DNA of 64,000 bases from Pseudoxanthomonas sp. CF125 (GCF_900104085.1 NZ_FNLD01000003.1:803001-867000); one strand, 5' to 3'; positions 18,797 to 27,431 are shown, counted from the stretch's first letter. Made by a program: numbers and translations. The notes: generated from the letters alone by a model not told the origin.

Positions 18797-18869
18797 GTAG
18801 GTCGGGGCTACGCCCCCGACGCACGGGAACTGGAACTCCCCGCGCGTCGGCCACGTAGGGCCGACCTAC
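18797..18869. repeat. REPIN-like inverted repeat, GTAGGTCGGGG family, copy 1
   Basis: Begins GTAGGTCGGGGCTACGCCCC and ends with a near-complementary arm CCGACCTAC; the two arms enclose a short spacer. The same family recurs at 19296-19368, so two copies bracket the DUF4156 lipoprotein gene. The left arm itself folds into a hairpin. Confidence 0.75.
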
Positions 18870-18965
18870 TTCCCACTCTTTTCTTGCCAGAGGGGAGGAG
18901 GCTTCCTCCGAAGTTCATAACTCCCGCCACATACTCCAGCGCGCACCCCGCCAACAGGATTCCCC

Positions 18966-19286
18966 ATGCGTCTGCCCCTGATCGCCGCCTCCCTGGTCCT
19001 GACCCTTTCCGGCTGCACCTGGGTGCAGATGGCCCCCGAGGCCAGCGGCGTGCGCGTGATCGCCGCCGGCGCCGCCCCGGCCGGCTGCGAGAAGCGCGGC
19101 GAGGTCTCGGTTTCGGTCAAGGACAGCGTGGCCTTCTACGAACGCAACGCCCTGCGCGTGCGCGACGAGCTGGAAACCCTGGCCCGCAACGAGGCCCCCG
19201 GCATCCAGGCCAACACCGTGCAGCCGCTGGGCGATCCGGTCAACGGCGAGCAGCGCTTCGCCGCCTACCGCTGCGCCAGCCGCTGA
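18966..19286 (+). CDS. DUF4156 family lipoprotein
   Basis: A 106-residue small lipoprotein. The signal peptide MRLPLIAASLVLTLSGC ends in a canonical lipobox (LSGC). The mature part has two further Cys (in PAGCEKRG and YRCAS) that may form a disulfide, and a region ERNALRVRDELETLARNEA typical of DUF4156. It is probably anchored to the outer membrane because no Asp follows the lipid-bearing Cys. The function is unknown. It is an isolated gene between two copies of one palindromic repeat. Confidence 0.85.
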   Translation: MRLPLIAASLVLTLSGCTWVQMAPEASGVRVIAAGAAPAGCEKRGEVSVSVKDSVAFYERNALRVRDELETLARNEAPGIQANTVQPLGDPVNGEQRFAAYRCASR

Positions 19287-19295
19287 TGATCCGTC

Positions 19296-19368
19296 GTAGG
19301 TCGGGGCTACGCCCCCGACGCGCTGGGAGTTCCAGTTCCCGTGCGTCGGGGGCGTAGCCCCGACCTAC
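19296..19368. repeat. REPIN-like inverted repeat, GTAGGTCGGGG family, copy 2
   Basis: An almost perfect inverted repeat: the left arm starting GTAGGTCGGGGCTACGCCCC is matched by GGGGCGTAGCCCCGACCTAC at the right end, around a spacer containing GGGAGTTCCAGTTCCC. It is the same family as 18797-18869 and begins 10 bases after the lipoprotein stop. Confidence 0.8.
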
Positions 19369-19481
19369 CTGTTTCTCCGCACGCGGGCGGCCCGGTCTCC
19401 TCGCCAGAAACCCAAACGTGCGATAAGGCACGGAAGCCGGTACCCTTGTCGCCCCTCCGGCCAGCCTCGGCGCTCACTTAG

Positions 19482-20498
19482 ATGCTCTTCCAGAACGTCT
19501 CCATCGCGGGACTGGCGCATATAGATGCGCCGCACACCCTGACTTCCAAAGCCATCAACGAACAGTTGAAGCCCACCATGGACCGTTTGGGCATCCGCAC
19601 CGACGTGCTGGGCGACATCGCCGGCATCCACGCGCGCCGCTTGTGGGACGACGATCAGCAAGCTTCCGACGTGGCCACCCTGGCCGCGCGTCTGGCGCTG
19701 GAAGACGCCGGCGTGACCGCCGACCAGATCGGCCTGCTGGTCAACACCTCGGTCAGCCGCGACTTCCTGGAGCCGTCCACCGCCAGCATCGTGTCCGGCA
19801 ATCTGGGCATGGGCGAGAACTGCCAGAACTTCGACGTCGCCAACGCCTGCCTGGCCTTCATCAACGGCATGGACATCGCCGCCCGCATGCTGGAGCGCGG
19901 CGAGATCAACTACGCCCTGGTCGTGGACGGCGAAACCGCCAACCTGGCCTATAAGATGACGCTTGAGCGCATGCAGTCGCCCGACGTCACCGAAGAGCAG
20001 TTCCGCAACGAGCTGGCCACCCTGACCCTGGGTTGCGGCGCCGCGGCCATGGTCATGTCGCGCAGCGAGCTGACCCCGGACGCGCCCCGCTACAAGGGCG
20101 GCGTGACCAAGGCCGCCACCCAGTGGAACACCCTGTGCCGCGGCAACCTGGACCGCATGGTCACCGATACCCGCATGCTGCTGATCGAAGGCATGAAGCT
20201 GGCGCAGAAAACCTTCGCCGCCGCCAAGATCGCGATGGGCTGGGTGGTGGACGAGCTGGACCAGTTCGTCATCCATCAGGTCAGCCAGGTGCACACCCAG
20301 GCCTTCATCAAGGCCTTCGGCATCGACCCCAAGAAAGTGCTGACCATCTTCGGCGAGCACGGCAACATCGGCCCGGCCAGCGTGCCGATCGTGCTGAGCA
20401 AGCTCAAGCAGCTGGGCCGCCTGAAGAAGGGCGACCGCATCGCGCTGCTGGGGATCGGTTCGGGCCTGAACTGCTCGATGGCTGAAGTGGTCTGGTAA
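19482..20498 (+). CDS. oleA: OleA, acyl-CoA head-to-head condensing thiolase-fold enzyme
   Basis: A 338-residue thiolase-superfamily enzyme performing the non-decarboxylative Claisen condensation of two fatty acyl-CoAs to a 2-alkyl-3-ketoacid, the first step of long-chain olefin synthesis. The nucleophile is Cys123 in VANACLAF; Cys143 of the crystallised tagged X. campestris protein, as I recall it, would be the same residue. The His in FVIHQVSQVH and the Asn in GEHGNIGPAS complete the site. Length and sequence agree with Xanthomonas OleA rather than FabH. A terminator-like hairpin follows before oleB. Confidence 0.95.
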   Translation: MLFQNVSIAGLAHIDAPHTLTSKAINEQLKPTMDRLGIRTDVLGDIAGIHARRLWDDDQQASDVATLAARLALEDAGVTADQIGLLVNTSVSRDFLEPSTASIVSGNLGMGENCQNFDVANACLAFINGMDIAARMLERGEINYALVVDGETANLAYKMTLERMQSPDVTEEQFRNELATLTLGCGAAAMVMSRSELTPDAPRYKGGVTKAATQWNTLCRGNLDRMVTDTRMLLIEGMKLAQKTFAAAKIAMGWVVDELDQFVIHQVSQVHTQAFIKAFGIDPKKVLTIFGEHGNIGPASVPIVLSKLKQLGRLKKGDRIALLGIGSGLNCSMAEVVW

Positions 20499-20520
20499 GC
20501 GGACCGGCGATTGTCTACGG

Positions 20521-20547
20521 GGGCCGGTTCGCCGGCCTCTTTCATTT
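20521..20547 (+). terminator. terminator-like hairpin between oleA and oleB
   Basis: A G+C-rich 6-bp stem (20522-20527 with 20532-20537) closed by a TTCG tetraloop and followed by TCTTTCATTT. It could attenuate transcription from oleA into oleB. Confidence 0.6.
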
Positions 20548-20563
20548 GGGGCGCTAGTACACG

Positions 20564-21466
20564 ATGAGTCTTCCCGGTTATCCCTTCACGCCGAAGAAGT
20601 TCGAAGTGCGTCCCGGCTTGTCGATGAGCTATCTGGACGAAGGTCCGCTCGACGGCGAGGTGGTGGTGATGCTGCACGGCAATCCGTCGTGGAGCTATTA
20701 CTGGCGCAATCTGGTTGATGGGCTCAGCGACCCGGCTCTTGCAAAGCGCTACCGCTGCATCGTTCCCGACCATATCGGCATGGGCTTTTCCGACAAGCCC
20801 GACGACCGCGACTACGACTACACGCTGCAATCGCGCGTCGACGACCTTGCTGCGTTGCTCAAACATCTGGACATCGCCGGCCCAGTGACCTTGGCCGTGC
20901 ACGACTGGGGCGGCATGATCGGTTTCGGCTGGGCGCTGACCCACGCTGCGCAGGTGAAGCGGCTGGTGATCACCAACACGGCCGCATTCCCGCTGCCGTC
21001 CGCCAAGAAGATGCCGTGGCAGCTGTCGCTGGGGCGCGATTCGAAATTCGGCGCCTTCATCATCCGCGCCTTCAATGCGTTCTCCAGCGGCGCGTCCTAC
21101 CAGGGCGTGGAAACGAAAATGCCGGCCGACGTGCGCCGCGCCTACGTGTCGCCCTACGACAGCTGGGCCAATCGGATCAGCACGCTGCGCTTCATGCAGG
21201 ACATTCCGCTGCATCCGGGCGACAAGGCGTGGGCGCTGGTGGAAGCGGCCGGGCAGCGGCTGCCGCAATTCGCCGATCGTCCGGCCTTCATCGGCTGGGG
21301 GCTGAAGGATTTCGTGTTCGACAAGCATTTCCTCGCCGGTTTCAGGCAAGCGCTGCCGAACGCGCAGGTGACTGCGTTCGAAGACGCCGGCCACTACGTG
21401 CTGGAAGACAAGCAAGCCGAACTGGTGCCGGCGATCCGCCGGTTCCTGGACGCAAATCCTTTGTAG
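20564..21466 (+). CDS. oleB: OleB, alpha/beta-hydrolase beta-lactone decarboxylase
   Basis: A 300-residue haloalkane-dehalogenase-like alpha/beta hydrolase. The nucleophile Asp114 lies in LAVHDWGGMIGFG and the base His277 in EDAGHYVLED, matching the residues I recall for Xanthomonas OleB. The enzyme decarboxylates the cis-beta-lactone to the final cis-olefin, in a membrane-associated complex with OleC and OleD. Its last codons (TTG TAG) lie inside a palindromic repeat starting at 21462, so the repeat inserted at, or the gene was trimmed to, this end. Confidence 0.93.
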   Translation: MSLPGYPFTPKKFEVRPGLSMSYLDEGPLDGEVVVMLHGNPSWSYYWRNLVDGLSDPALAKRYRCIVPDHIGMGFSDKPDDRDYDYTLQSRVDDLAALLKHLDIAGPVTLAVHDWGGMIGFGWALTHAAQVKRLVITNTAAFPLPSAKKMPWQLSLGRDSKFGAFIIRAFNAFSSGASYQGVETKMPADVRRAYVSPYDSWANRISTLRFMQDIPLHPGDKAWALVEAAGQRLPQFADRPAFIGWGLKDFVFDKHFLAGFRQALPNAQVTAFEDAGHYVLEDKQAELVPAIRRFLDANPL

Positions 21467-21537
21467 GAGCGGGCCCTGCCCGCGACGCTCTTCCCGGCAT
21501 GACGGGAAGAGCGTCGCGGGCAGGGCCCGCTCCTACA
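21462..21537. repeat. REPIN-like perfect inverted repeat, TGTAGGAGCGGGCCC family, copy 1
   Basis: Starts TGTAGGAGCGGGCCCTGCCC and ends with its exact complement; the arms are about 35 bases around a very short centre. It contains the oleB stop codon. A second copy is at 31981-32047. Confidence 0.85.
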
Positions 21538-21546
21538 GGCAACTAC

Positions 21547-21552
21547 TACAAT
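21547..21552 (+). promoter_or_regulatory. -10 element for oleC, predicting a leaderless transcript
   Basis: TACAAT sits exactly six bases before the oleC ATG, so transcription would start at or next to the start codon. No Shine-Dalgarno sequence is visible. The element lies just downstream of the palindromic repeat, giving oleC its own promoter. Confidence 0.5.
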
Positions 21553-21558
21553 CAGCGC

Positions 21559-23208
21559 ATGACTGAAACCTGCAACATCGCCGCCACGCTTCCACGCCTC
21601 GCGCGCGAACGCCCCGATCAGATCGCGATACGCTGCCCCGGTTCGCGCGGCAGCGACGGTTTCGGAAAATACGATGTCGCCCTGACCTACGCCCAACTCG
21701 ATGCGCGTAGCGATGCGATCGCCGCGGGTCTGGCCAAGCACGGCATCGTCCGCGGCACGCGCACGGTAATCATGGTACGGCCGTCGCCGGAGTTCTTCCT
21801 GCTGATGTTCGCGCTGTTCAAGGCCGGCGCAGTGCCGGTGCTGGTCGATCCTGGAATCGACCGGCGCGCGTTGAAGCAGTGCCTGGACGAAGCGCAGCCG
21901 GAAGCCTTCATCGGCATCCCGCTCGCGCACATCGCGCGGCTGATCCTGGGCTGGGCGCGTAGCGCGAAGAAGCTGGTCACGGTGGGTTCGCGCTTCGGCT
22001 GGGGTGGCACCACGCTGGTAAAAGTCGAGAACTCGGGCACCGGCGCCGGAGCGCAGCTCGCCGACACTCAGCCCGACGACATCGCCGGCATCCTCTTCAC
22101 CAGCGGTTCCACTGGCGTGCCCAAGGGAGTGGTGTACCGCCATCGCCATTTCGTCGCCCAGATCGAACTGCTGCGCGATGCGTTCGGCATGCAGCCGGGC
22201 GGCGTGGATCTGCCGACGTTTCCGCCTTTCGCCTTGTTCGATCCTGCTCTGGGGCTGACCTCGGTCATTCCCGACATGGACCCGACCCGGCCGGCCAGCG
22301 CCGATCCACGCAAGCTGTTGCATGCGATCCGCACGTTCGGCGTGACCCAGCTGTTCGGTTCGCCCGCGCTGATGCGCGTGCTGGCCGATCATGGCGAGAA
22401 GCTCGCCGGCGTATTGCGCGTCACTTCCGCCGGCGCGCCGGTGCCGCCGGAAGTGGTGGAGAAGATCCGCGCGCTGCTGCCCGAAGGTGCGCAGTTCTGG
22501 ACGCCCTACGGTGCTACGGAATGCCTGCCGGTGGCGGTAATAGAAGGCCGCGAACTGCAAAGCACCCGCGAACAGACCGAGCAGGGCGCCGGCACCTGCG
22601 TCGGCCGCCCGGTCGCGCCCAATGAAGTGCGCATCATCGCCATCGACGACGCGCCGATAGCGCGATGGTCCGACGCATCGCCGGTCGCGCAGGGCGTGGT
22701 CGGCGAAATCGCCGTCGCCGGCCCCACCGCCACCGACAGCTACTTCAACCGCGAAGCGGCCACGCGCGCAGCGAAGATCGCCGAAACGCTATCCGATGGA
22801 AGCCAGCGCATCGTGCACCGCATGGGCGACGTCGGTTATTTCGATGCGCAGGGCCGGTTGTGGTTCTGCGGACGCAAGACCCAGCGTGTGGAGACGAGGG
22901 ACGGCCCGCTGTACACCGAGCAAGTCGAACCCATTTTCAACACGCACCCCGATGTGAAACGGACCGCTTTGGTCGGCGTCGGCCCGCAAGGCCGCCAGGA
23001 ACCTGTGCTCTGTTACGAATTGCAGCCGAATGTCCCGCCGATCCGCCGCGCCAGCGTTGTCGATGCGCTTCGGGCGATGGCGGCGGCTCATGCGCACACG
23101 GCGTGCATCGAACGATTCCTCTGCCATCCGGCTTTCCCGGTCGACATCCGCCATAACGCGAAGATCGGGCGGGAGAAGCTGGCGGTGTGGGCGGCAGCGC
23201 AGGTCTAA
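21559..23208 (+). CDS. oleC: OleC, beta-lactone synthetase (ANL superfamily)
   Basis: 549 residues. The enzyme uses ATP to convert the 2-alkyl-3-hydroxyacid made by OleD to a beta-lactone. The adenylation loop LFTSGSTGVPKGVVYRH (near residue 180), the YGATECLPV motif and the C-terminal hinge MGDVGYFDAQGRLWFCGRKT place it in the ANL family. The start ATG 21559 is chosen because it begins the conserved domain; the much longer open frame from 21016 overlaps oleB and is shadow. It lies downstream of oleB in the usual gene order. Confidence 0.95.
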   Translation: MTETCNIAATLPRLARERPDQIAIRCPGSRGSDGFGKYDVALTYAQLDARSDAIAAGLAKHGIVRGTRTVIMVRPSPEFFLLMFALFKAGAVPVLVDPGIDRRALKQCLDEAQPEAFIGIPLAHIARLILGWARSAKKLVTVGSRFGWGGTTLVKVENSGTGAGAQLADTQPDDIAGILFTSGSTGVPKGVVYRHRHFVAQIELLRDAFGMQPGGVDLPTFPPFALFDPALGLTSVIPDMDPTRPASADPRKLLHAIRTFGVTQLFGSPALMRVLADHGEKLAGVLRVTSAGAPVPPEVVEKIRALLPEGAQFWTPYGATECLPVAVIEGRELQSTREQTEQGAGTCVGRPVAPNEVRIIAIDDAPIARWSDASPVAQGVVGEIAVAGPTATDSYFNREAATRAAKIAETLSDGSQRIVHRMGDVGYFDAQGRLWFCGRKTQRVETRDGPLYTEQVEPIFNTHPDVKRTALVGVGPQGRQEPVLCYELQPNVPPIRRASVVDALRAMAAAHAHTACIERFLCHPAFPVDIRHNAKIGREKLAVWAAAQV

Positions 23209-23209
23209 G

Positions 23210-23250
23210 CCCCTCCCCCTGCGAAGGCAGGTGGAGGTTGGGAGGGGGTG
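23210..23250. repeat. left inverted-repeat arm of the DUF559 cassette
   Basis: A hairpin (CCTGC-GAAG-GCAGG extended by CCTCC/GGAGG) followed by a tail GTTGGGAGGGGGTG. Its reverse complement closely matches the right arm at 23665-23706. It starts directly after the oleC stop codon. Confidence 0.75.
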
Positions 23251-23332
23251 AAGGCGTCATCGGGTAGTTTTCCGACAGATCGCATGTCAACGCGCTGTTA
23301 GCCTGGAGGCAACTTAAATCCGGAGCGCAGGG

Positions 23333-23728
23333 ATGCAGCCCATATGGAACAACTCGCGCGAGTTGCGCAAGAATGCGACCGACGCCGAGCGCAAGCTCTG
23401 GCAGCACCTGAGGAACCGGCAGATCAACGGAATCAAGTTCAGGCGACAGTATCCGATTGCCGGGTACGTCGCTGATTGCGCCGCGCCCTCCATCAGGTTG
23501 GTGATCGAGCTTGACGGTGGGCAACACCTGCGGCAGACCGAATACGATCAACAGCGGACCGAAAGGCTCGGCTGCAATGGTTACAAGGTTCTGCGCTTCT
23601 GGAATGATGATGCATTGCTGAGAACAGAGCAGGTCCTTTCGGAAATAATCCCAGTGGCCGACTTAACCCCTCCCCAACCCTCCCCTGCATTCGCAGGGGA
23701 GGGAGCCAAAGGCAGACGCGAAGCATGA
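23333..23728 (+). CDS. DUF559 domain protein, Vsr-like endonuclease fold, inside the ole cluster
   Basis: 131 residues. The N-terminal part [19 protein letters not shown] and [14 protein letters not shown], followed by [10 protein letters not shown] and VLRFWNDD, is the DUF559 signature of small PD-(D/E)XK nucleases related to Vsr. The acidic core (Asp in VADC, Glu/Asp in IELDG) is intact, so a metal-dependent nuclease is likely. The last 20 or so residues ([14 protein letters not shown] onward) are the translated right repeat arm rather than fold. Its stop overlaps the oleD start (ATGA). The gene interrupts the otherwise contiguous oleABCD order. Its substrate and role are unknown. Confidence 0.85.
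   Translation: MQPIWNNSRELRKNATDAERKLWQHLRNRQINGIKFRRQYPIAGYVADCAAPSIRLVIELDGGQHLRQTEYDQQRTERLGCNGYKVLRFWNDDALLRTEQVLSEIIPVADLTPPQPSPAFAGEGAKGRREA
23665..23706. repeat. right inverted-repeat arm of the DUF559 cassette
   Basis: CCCCTCCCCAACC tail followed by a perfect 11-bp hairpin (23678-23688 with 23693-23703, loop ATTC). It is the inverted counterpart of the arm at 23210-23250 and is translated as the protein's C-terminus. Confidence 0.75.
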
Positions 23729-24714
23729 AAATCCTTGTCACCGGCGGCGGCGGTTTCCTAGGCCAAGCGCTATGCCGCGGTCTGGTCGAACGCGGCCACA
23801 AAGTCATCAGCTTCAACCGTGGCCACTATCCGGTGCTGGCTGCTCTTGGCGTCGGCCAGGTGCAGGGCGATCTGGCCGATGCGCATGCGCTGACCCATGC
23901 GGCCGATGGAGTGGAGGCGATCTTCCACAATGCGGCCAAGGCCGGCGCTTGGGGCAGTTATCAAAGCTATTACTCGGCGAACGTGACCGGCACGCAGAAT
24001 GTGCTCGACGCCTGCCGCACGCATGGCATCGGCAAATTGGTCTACACCTCCACGCCCAGCGTCACCCATCGCGCCACCCATCCGGTCGAGGGCGGCACCG
24101 CGGACGAGGTGCCGTACGGCGAGGATTTCCAGGCGCCTTACGCCGAAACCAAAGCGATCGCGGAAAAAGCCGTGCTCGCCGCCAACGGCCAGACGCTCGC
24201 CACCATCGCCCTGCGTCCGCGCCTGATCTGGGGCCCGGGCGACCAGCAGATCCTGCCGCGCCTGATCGAACGCGCCAATGCCGGACGCCTGCGCATAGTC
24301 GGCGACGGCAGCAACCGCGTGGACACCACTTACATCGACAATGCCGCGCAGGCGCACTTCGACGCTTTCGAGCATCTCGCCGTCGGCGCGGCGTGCGCGG
24401 GCCGCGCGTATTTCATTTCCAACGGCGAGCCCAAGCCGATGGGCGAACTGCTCAATGCGCTGCTCGATGCCGCCGGCGCGCCACGCGTGGAAAAACATCT
24501 CTCGTTCAAAGCCGCCTACCGCATCGGAGCGGTGTGCGAGACGCTGTGGAAAATACTGCCGCTGAAAGGAGAGCCGCCGATGACGCGCTTCCTGGCCGAA
24601 CAGCTCAGCACCGCGCACTGGTACGACATGGCTCCGGCCACGCGCGATTTCGGTTACCGGCCGCGGGTGAGCTTTGACGAAGGCCTCACAAGGATGAAGC
24701 GCGCGTTGAAGTAA
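23725..24714 (+). CDS. oleD: OleD, NADPH-dependent 2-alkyl-3-oxoalkanoate reductase
   Basis: A 329-residue extended SDR / 3beta-HSD-family protein. [16 protein letters not shown] binds the dinucleotide, and Tyr139 and Lys143 in YAETK are catalytic, with an upstream STPSVTH serine. OleD reduces the ketoacid made by OleA so that OleC can cyclise it. The ATG overlaps the stop of the DUF559 gene, so oleD may now be translationally coupled to that foreign gene. The sequence is full length. Confidence 0.94.
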   Translation: MKILVTGGGGFLGQALCRGLVERGHKVISFNRGHYPVLAALGVGQVQGDLADAHALTHAADGVEAIFHNAAKAGAWGSYQSYYSANVTGTQNVLDACRTHGIGKLVYTSTPSVTHRATHPVEGGTADEVPYGEDFQAPYAETKAIAEKAVLAANGQTLATIALRPRLIWGPGDQQILPRLIERANAGRLRIVGDGSNRVDTTYIDNAAQAHFDAFEHLAVGAACAGRAYFISNGEPKPMGELLNALLDAAGAPRVEKHLSFKAAYRIGAVCETLWKILPLKGEPPMTRFLAEQLSTAHWYDMAPATRDFGYRPRVSFDEGLTRMKRALK

Positions 24715-24798
24715 GGCACCTCCGTCACCTGAAGACAACTTCCGCCTGCCGATGATGGCCGTGTCGCCAATCCGGCGCGTCGATCAACGGAATGTCCC

Positions 24799-24954
24799 AT
24801 GCTGCACTATGCCGTCATCTTCCTCGTCATTGCGCTCATCGCCGCTGTGCTCGGTTTCAGCGGCATTGCCGGCGCCGCCAGCAACATCGCCTGGATCCTG
24901 TTCGTCGTGTTCCTGATCCTGGCGGCGATCTCGTTCTTCCGCAAACGCGCCTGA
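24799..24954 (+). CDS. DUF1328 (UPF0391) small membrane protein
   Basis: A 51-residue peptide with two hydrophobic helices: [20 protein letters not shown] and [19 protein letters not shown] separated by SGIAGAAS, ending in FRKRA. This is the conserved YtjA-like family, often stress-associated, of unknown function in the inner membrane. I translated it directly from the sequence. It stands alone between oleD and ubiJ. Confidence 0.88.
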   Translation: MLHYAVIFLVIALIAAVLGFSGIAGAASNIAWILFVVFLILAAISFFRKRA

Positions 24955-25022
24955 GCCGCTCGCCATGGCGGCCGTGGCGCGTTCGGTCCGATGACGCGCC
25001 ACGGCCGACCGCGCCGGCCGGG

Positions 25023-25028
25023 TAGAAT
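25023..25028 (+). promoter_or_regulatory. -10 element for ubiJ, predicting a leaderless transcript
   Basis: TAGAAT followed by exactly six bases and the ubiJ ATG. This is the same spacing as at oleC and DUF1820, again without a Shine-Dalgarno sequence. Confidence 0.5.
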
Positions 25029-25034
25029 GCCCGC

Positions 25035-25667
25035 ATGGCGACTTCTCCTTTCGACTCCCTCAAACCGCTCGCGGGCCGTGCGCTCGAAGCCGCGCTCAAC
25101 CGCGCTCTGGCGCTGGACCCCGATACGCGCGAGGCGCTGAAGCCGCTGGATGGCCGCAAGATAGAACTGTCGCTGGAGGCCCCTGCGCTGGCCTTGCGGA
25201 TCGGCGTAGCGGGCGAACGCCTGGAAGTAGGCCCGGTCGAACCCTCGCAAGAACCCGACCTGGCAGTCCGCAGCACTTTAAGTGGTCTGCTGGGACAGAT
25301 TCCCTTCCTGCGCAAGGACAACGCCGCTCCGGTCGGACGCGTGCGCGTTTCCGGAGACGCCGAACTGGCCCGCCGCCTGCAGGCGCTGGCGGAGCGTTTC
25401 GACCCGGACTGGCAGCAGCCGTTCGTTTCGGTGTTCGGCGAAATCGTCGGCGTGCAGGTCGCCAACGCTGCGCGCGGCGCGTTGCGCCAGTTGCGCAGTG
25501 CGGGCGGGAACCTGGCCCAGAATGCTGCCGAGTTCGTCACCGAGGAGTCGCGCGACGTGGTCGGCCGCGCGGAACTCAACGCCTTCCACGACGATGTCGA
25601 TGCGCTGCGCGACGATGTGGAGCGCTTGCAGGCCAAGGTCGACCGTTTGCGCGGGAGCGTTGCATGA
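25035..25667 (+). CDS. ubiJ: UbiJ, ubiquinone biosynthesis accessory factor (SCP2 domain)
   Basis: A 210-residue cytoplasmic protein. The SCP2-type lipid-binding domain covers about residues 1-110 ([25 protein letters not shown], cited here only as the 40-70 region), followed by a helical tail with a C-terminal coiled coil ([20 protein letters not shown]). It overlaps ubiB by ATGA, the conserved pairing that identifies UbiJ. In E. coli it works with UbiK in the soluble Ubi complex, supplying hydrophobic quinone intermediates. ubiE, often upstream, is not in the window. Confidence 0.88.
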   Translation: MATSPFDSLKPLAGRALEAALNRALALDPDTREALKPLDGRKIELSLEAPALALRIGVAGERLEVGPVEPSQEPDLAVRSTLSGLLGQIPFLRKDNAAPVGRVRVSGDAELARRLQALAERFDPDWQQPFVSVFGEIVGVQVANAARGALRQLRSAGGNLAQNAAEFVTEESRDVVGRAELNAFHDDVDALRDDVERLQAKVDRLRGSVA

Positions 25668-27322
25668 AGGCCGCGCTGCGCGCCAGCAAGATCGGTCGAG
25701 TGCTGTTGCGCTACCGGTTGGACGATCTGTTCGACGACACGCCGGCCGAGCGCTGGCTGAAACTGGCGCGTCCGTTCGTGCCGCGCGCATCCGCGGCCAT
25801 CGCCGCGCAATCGCGCGGCGCGCGTCTGCGCCTGGCGCTGCAGGAACTCGGCCCGATCTTCGTCAAGTTCGGCCAGATCCTGTCCACGCGCCGCGATCTG
25901 GTGCCGCCGGACGTGGCCGACGAACTCTCCCAGTTGCAGGACCGGGTCAAGCCCTTCGACGGAGAAGCCGCGCGCGCCATCGTCGAACAGGCGTTGGGAA
26001 GGCCGGTCACCGAAGCCTTCGAATCCTTCGACACCACGCCGTTGGCGTCCGCTTCCATCGCCCAGGTGCATGCGGCCACGCTGGCCGGCGGGCGCGAGGT
26101 GGTGGTGAAAGTGCTGCGCCCGAAAATCGAGAAGCAGATCGCCGCCGACATCTCGCTGCTCAACTCCGTGGCCGCGCTGGTCGATCGCGCCCATCCCAGC
26201 GCCGACAAGATCCGGCCGCGCGAAATAGTCGCCGAGATCGAAACCACGCTGGCCGCCGAGCTCGACCTGCAGCGCGAGGGCGGCAATGCCAGCGTTATAC
26301 GGCGCATGTGGCTGGATTCCGACGATCTGTACGTGCCCGAGATCATCTGGAGCCACACCGCCGAGCGCGCGCTGACCATGGAGCGCGTGCGCGGCATTCC
26401 CTCCGACGACATCGCCGCCCTGGACGCGGCCGGCATCGACCGCAAGGCGCTGGCGGCCAAGGGCGTGCGCGTTTTCTACACCCAGGTGTTCCGCGACAAT
26501 TTCTTCCACGCCGATGCGCACGCCGGCAACATCTGGGTCGACAGCGATCCTGCGCGCAAGTCCAACCCGCGTTTCATCGCGCTGGACTTCGGCATCATGG
26601 GCCAGCTGTCGCAGGAAGATCAGTACTACCTGGCCGAGAATTTCATGGCCATCTTCAACAAGGACTACCGGCGCATCGCCGAGCTGCACGTGGAAGCGGG
26701 CTGGATGCCGGCCACGGTGCGCATCGACGAACTGGAAGCGGCGGCGCGCTCGGTGTGCGAGCCGTACTTCACCCGCCCGCTGTCGGAAATCTCCCTGGCC
26801 GAAGTGCTGGTGAAGCTGTTCCGCGTCGCGCAGAAGTACGAACTCACCCTGCAGCCGCAGTTGATCCTGCTGCAGAAGACGCTGTTGAACATCGAAGGCG
26901 TCGGCCGCCAGCTGGATCCGCAGCTCGACATCTGGGCCGTGGCCAAACCGGTGCTGGAACGCATACTGCTGGAACGCTACAGCCCGCAGCGCGCGGTGCA
27001 GGAACTGCGCAAGCGGCTGCCGGAAATCATGACCCACGCGCCGGACATGCCGCGCCTGGTGCACGCCTGGCTGAAACAGCAGGTGGAAGGCAAGCATGAG
27101 TTGGCCATGCGCTCGCACGACCTCAACGAACTTGCGCAGACCATGAAAGGCATGCAGCGGCGCATCGTCGCCGCCATCCTCGGCACCGGCCTGCTGATCG
27201 TGGCGGCGGTGTTGTACGGCTTCGAAGCGGGCGGGCCGAGCATTCTGGCGATTCCGGCCTCCTCATGGATCGCCGGTCTGGGCGGATTGTGGGCGCTGCT
27301 GGCGGCGTGGCCGCGGCGTTGA
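25664..27322 (+). CDS. ubiB: UbiB, ubiquinone biosynthesis kinase-like regulatory protein
   Basis: A 552-residue ABC1/ADCK/UbiB atypical kinase. The family KxGQ motif [17 protein letters not shown] lies near residue 67. A nucleotide-binding region with [13 protein letters not shown] (the Ala-rich loop replacing Gly) and a DFG-like LDFGIMGQ with [14 protein letters not shown] follow. Two hydrophobic C-terminal helices anchor it in the inner membrane. It is required for ubiquinone synthesis, probably as an ATPase that moves lipid precursors. It is translationally coupled to ubiJ. Confidence 0.95.
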   Translation: MKAALRASKIGRVLLRYRLDDLFDDTPAERWLKLARPFVPRASAAIAAQSRGARLRLALQELGPIFVKFGQILSTRRDLVPPDVADELSQLQDRVKPFDGEAARAIVEQALGRPVTEAFESFDTTPLASASIAQVHAATLAGGREVVVKVLRPKIEKQIAADISLLNSVAALVDRAHPSADKIRPREIVAEIETTLAAELDLQREGGNASVIRRMWLDSDDLYVPEIIWSHTAERALTMERVRGIPSDDIAALDAAGIDRKALAAKGVRVFYTQVFRDNFFHADAHAGNIWVDSDPARKSNPRFIALDFGIMGQLSQEDQYYLAENFMAIFNKDYRRIAELHVEAGWMPATVRIDELEAAARSVCEPYFTRPLSEISLAEVLVKLFRVAQKYELTLQPQLILLQKTLLNIEGVGRQLDPQLDIWAVAKPVLERILLERYSPQRAVQELRKRLPEIMTHAPDMPRLVHAWLKQQVEGKHELAMRSHDLNELAQTMKGMQRRIVAAILGTGLLIVAAVLYGFEAGGPSILAIPASSWIAGLGGLWALLAAWPRR

Positions 27323-27431
27323 TCCCCCTGCCGGGGTCGCGCTGCGGGGGCGTTCCCCGCACAACGAAAATTCATCGCCGCCCCGGAATATCGGTATAGC
27401 ATTGCCCCCCTTGCCCTAGGGGATCGTCGCG

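Noticed and set aside
21016-21558. Upstream extension of the oleC reading frame
   Set aside because: It overlaps oleB and the palindromic repeat; the conserved ANL domain and the TACAAT-6-ATG signal both point to the start at 21559.
24857-27118. 753-residue minus-strand frame across ubiJ-ubiB
   Set aside because: Shadow of coupled genes with clear family signatures on the plus strand.
27343-27361. Hairpin TGCGGGG/CCCCGCA after ubiB as a terminator
   Set aside because: Short stem and no T-run; the evidence is too weak to list as a feature.
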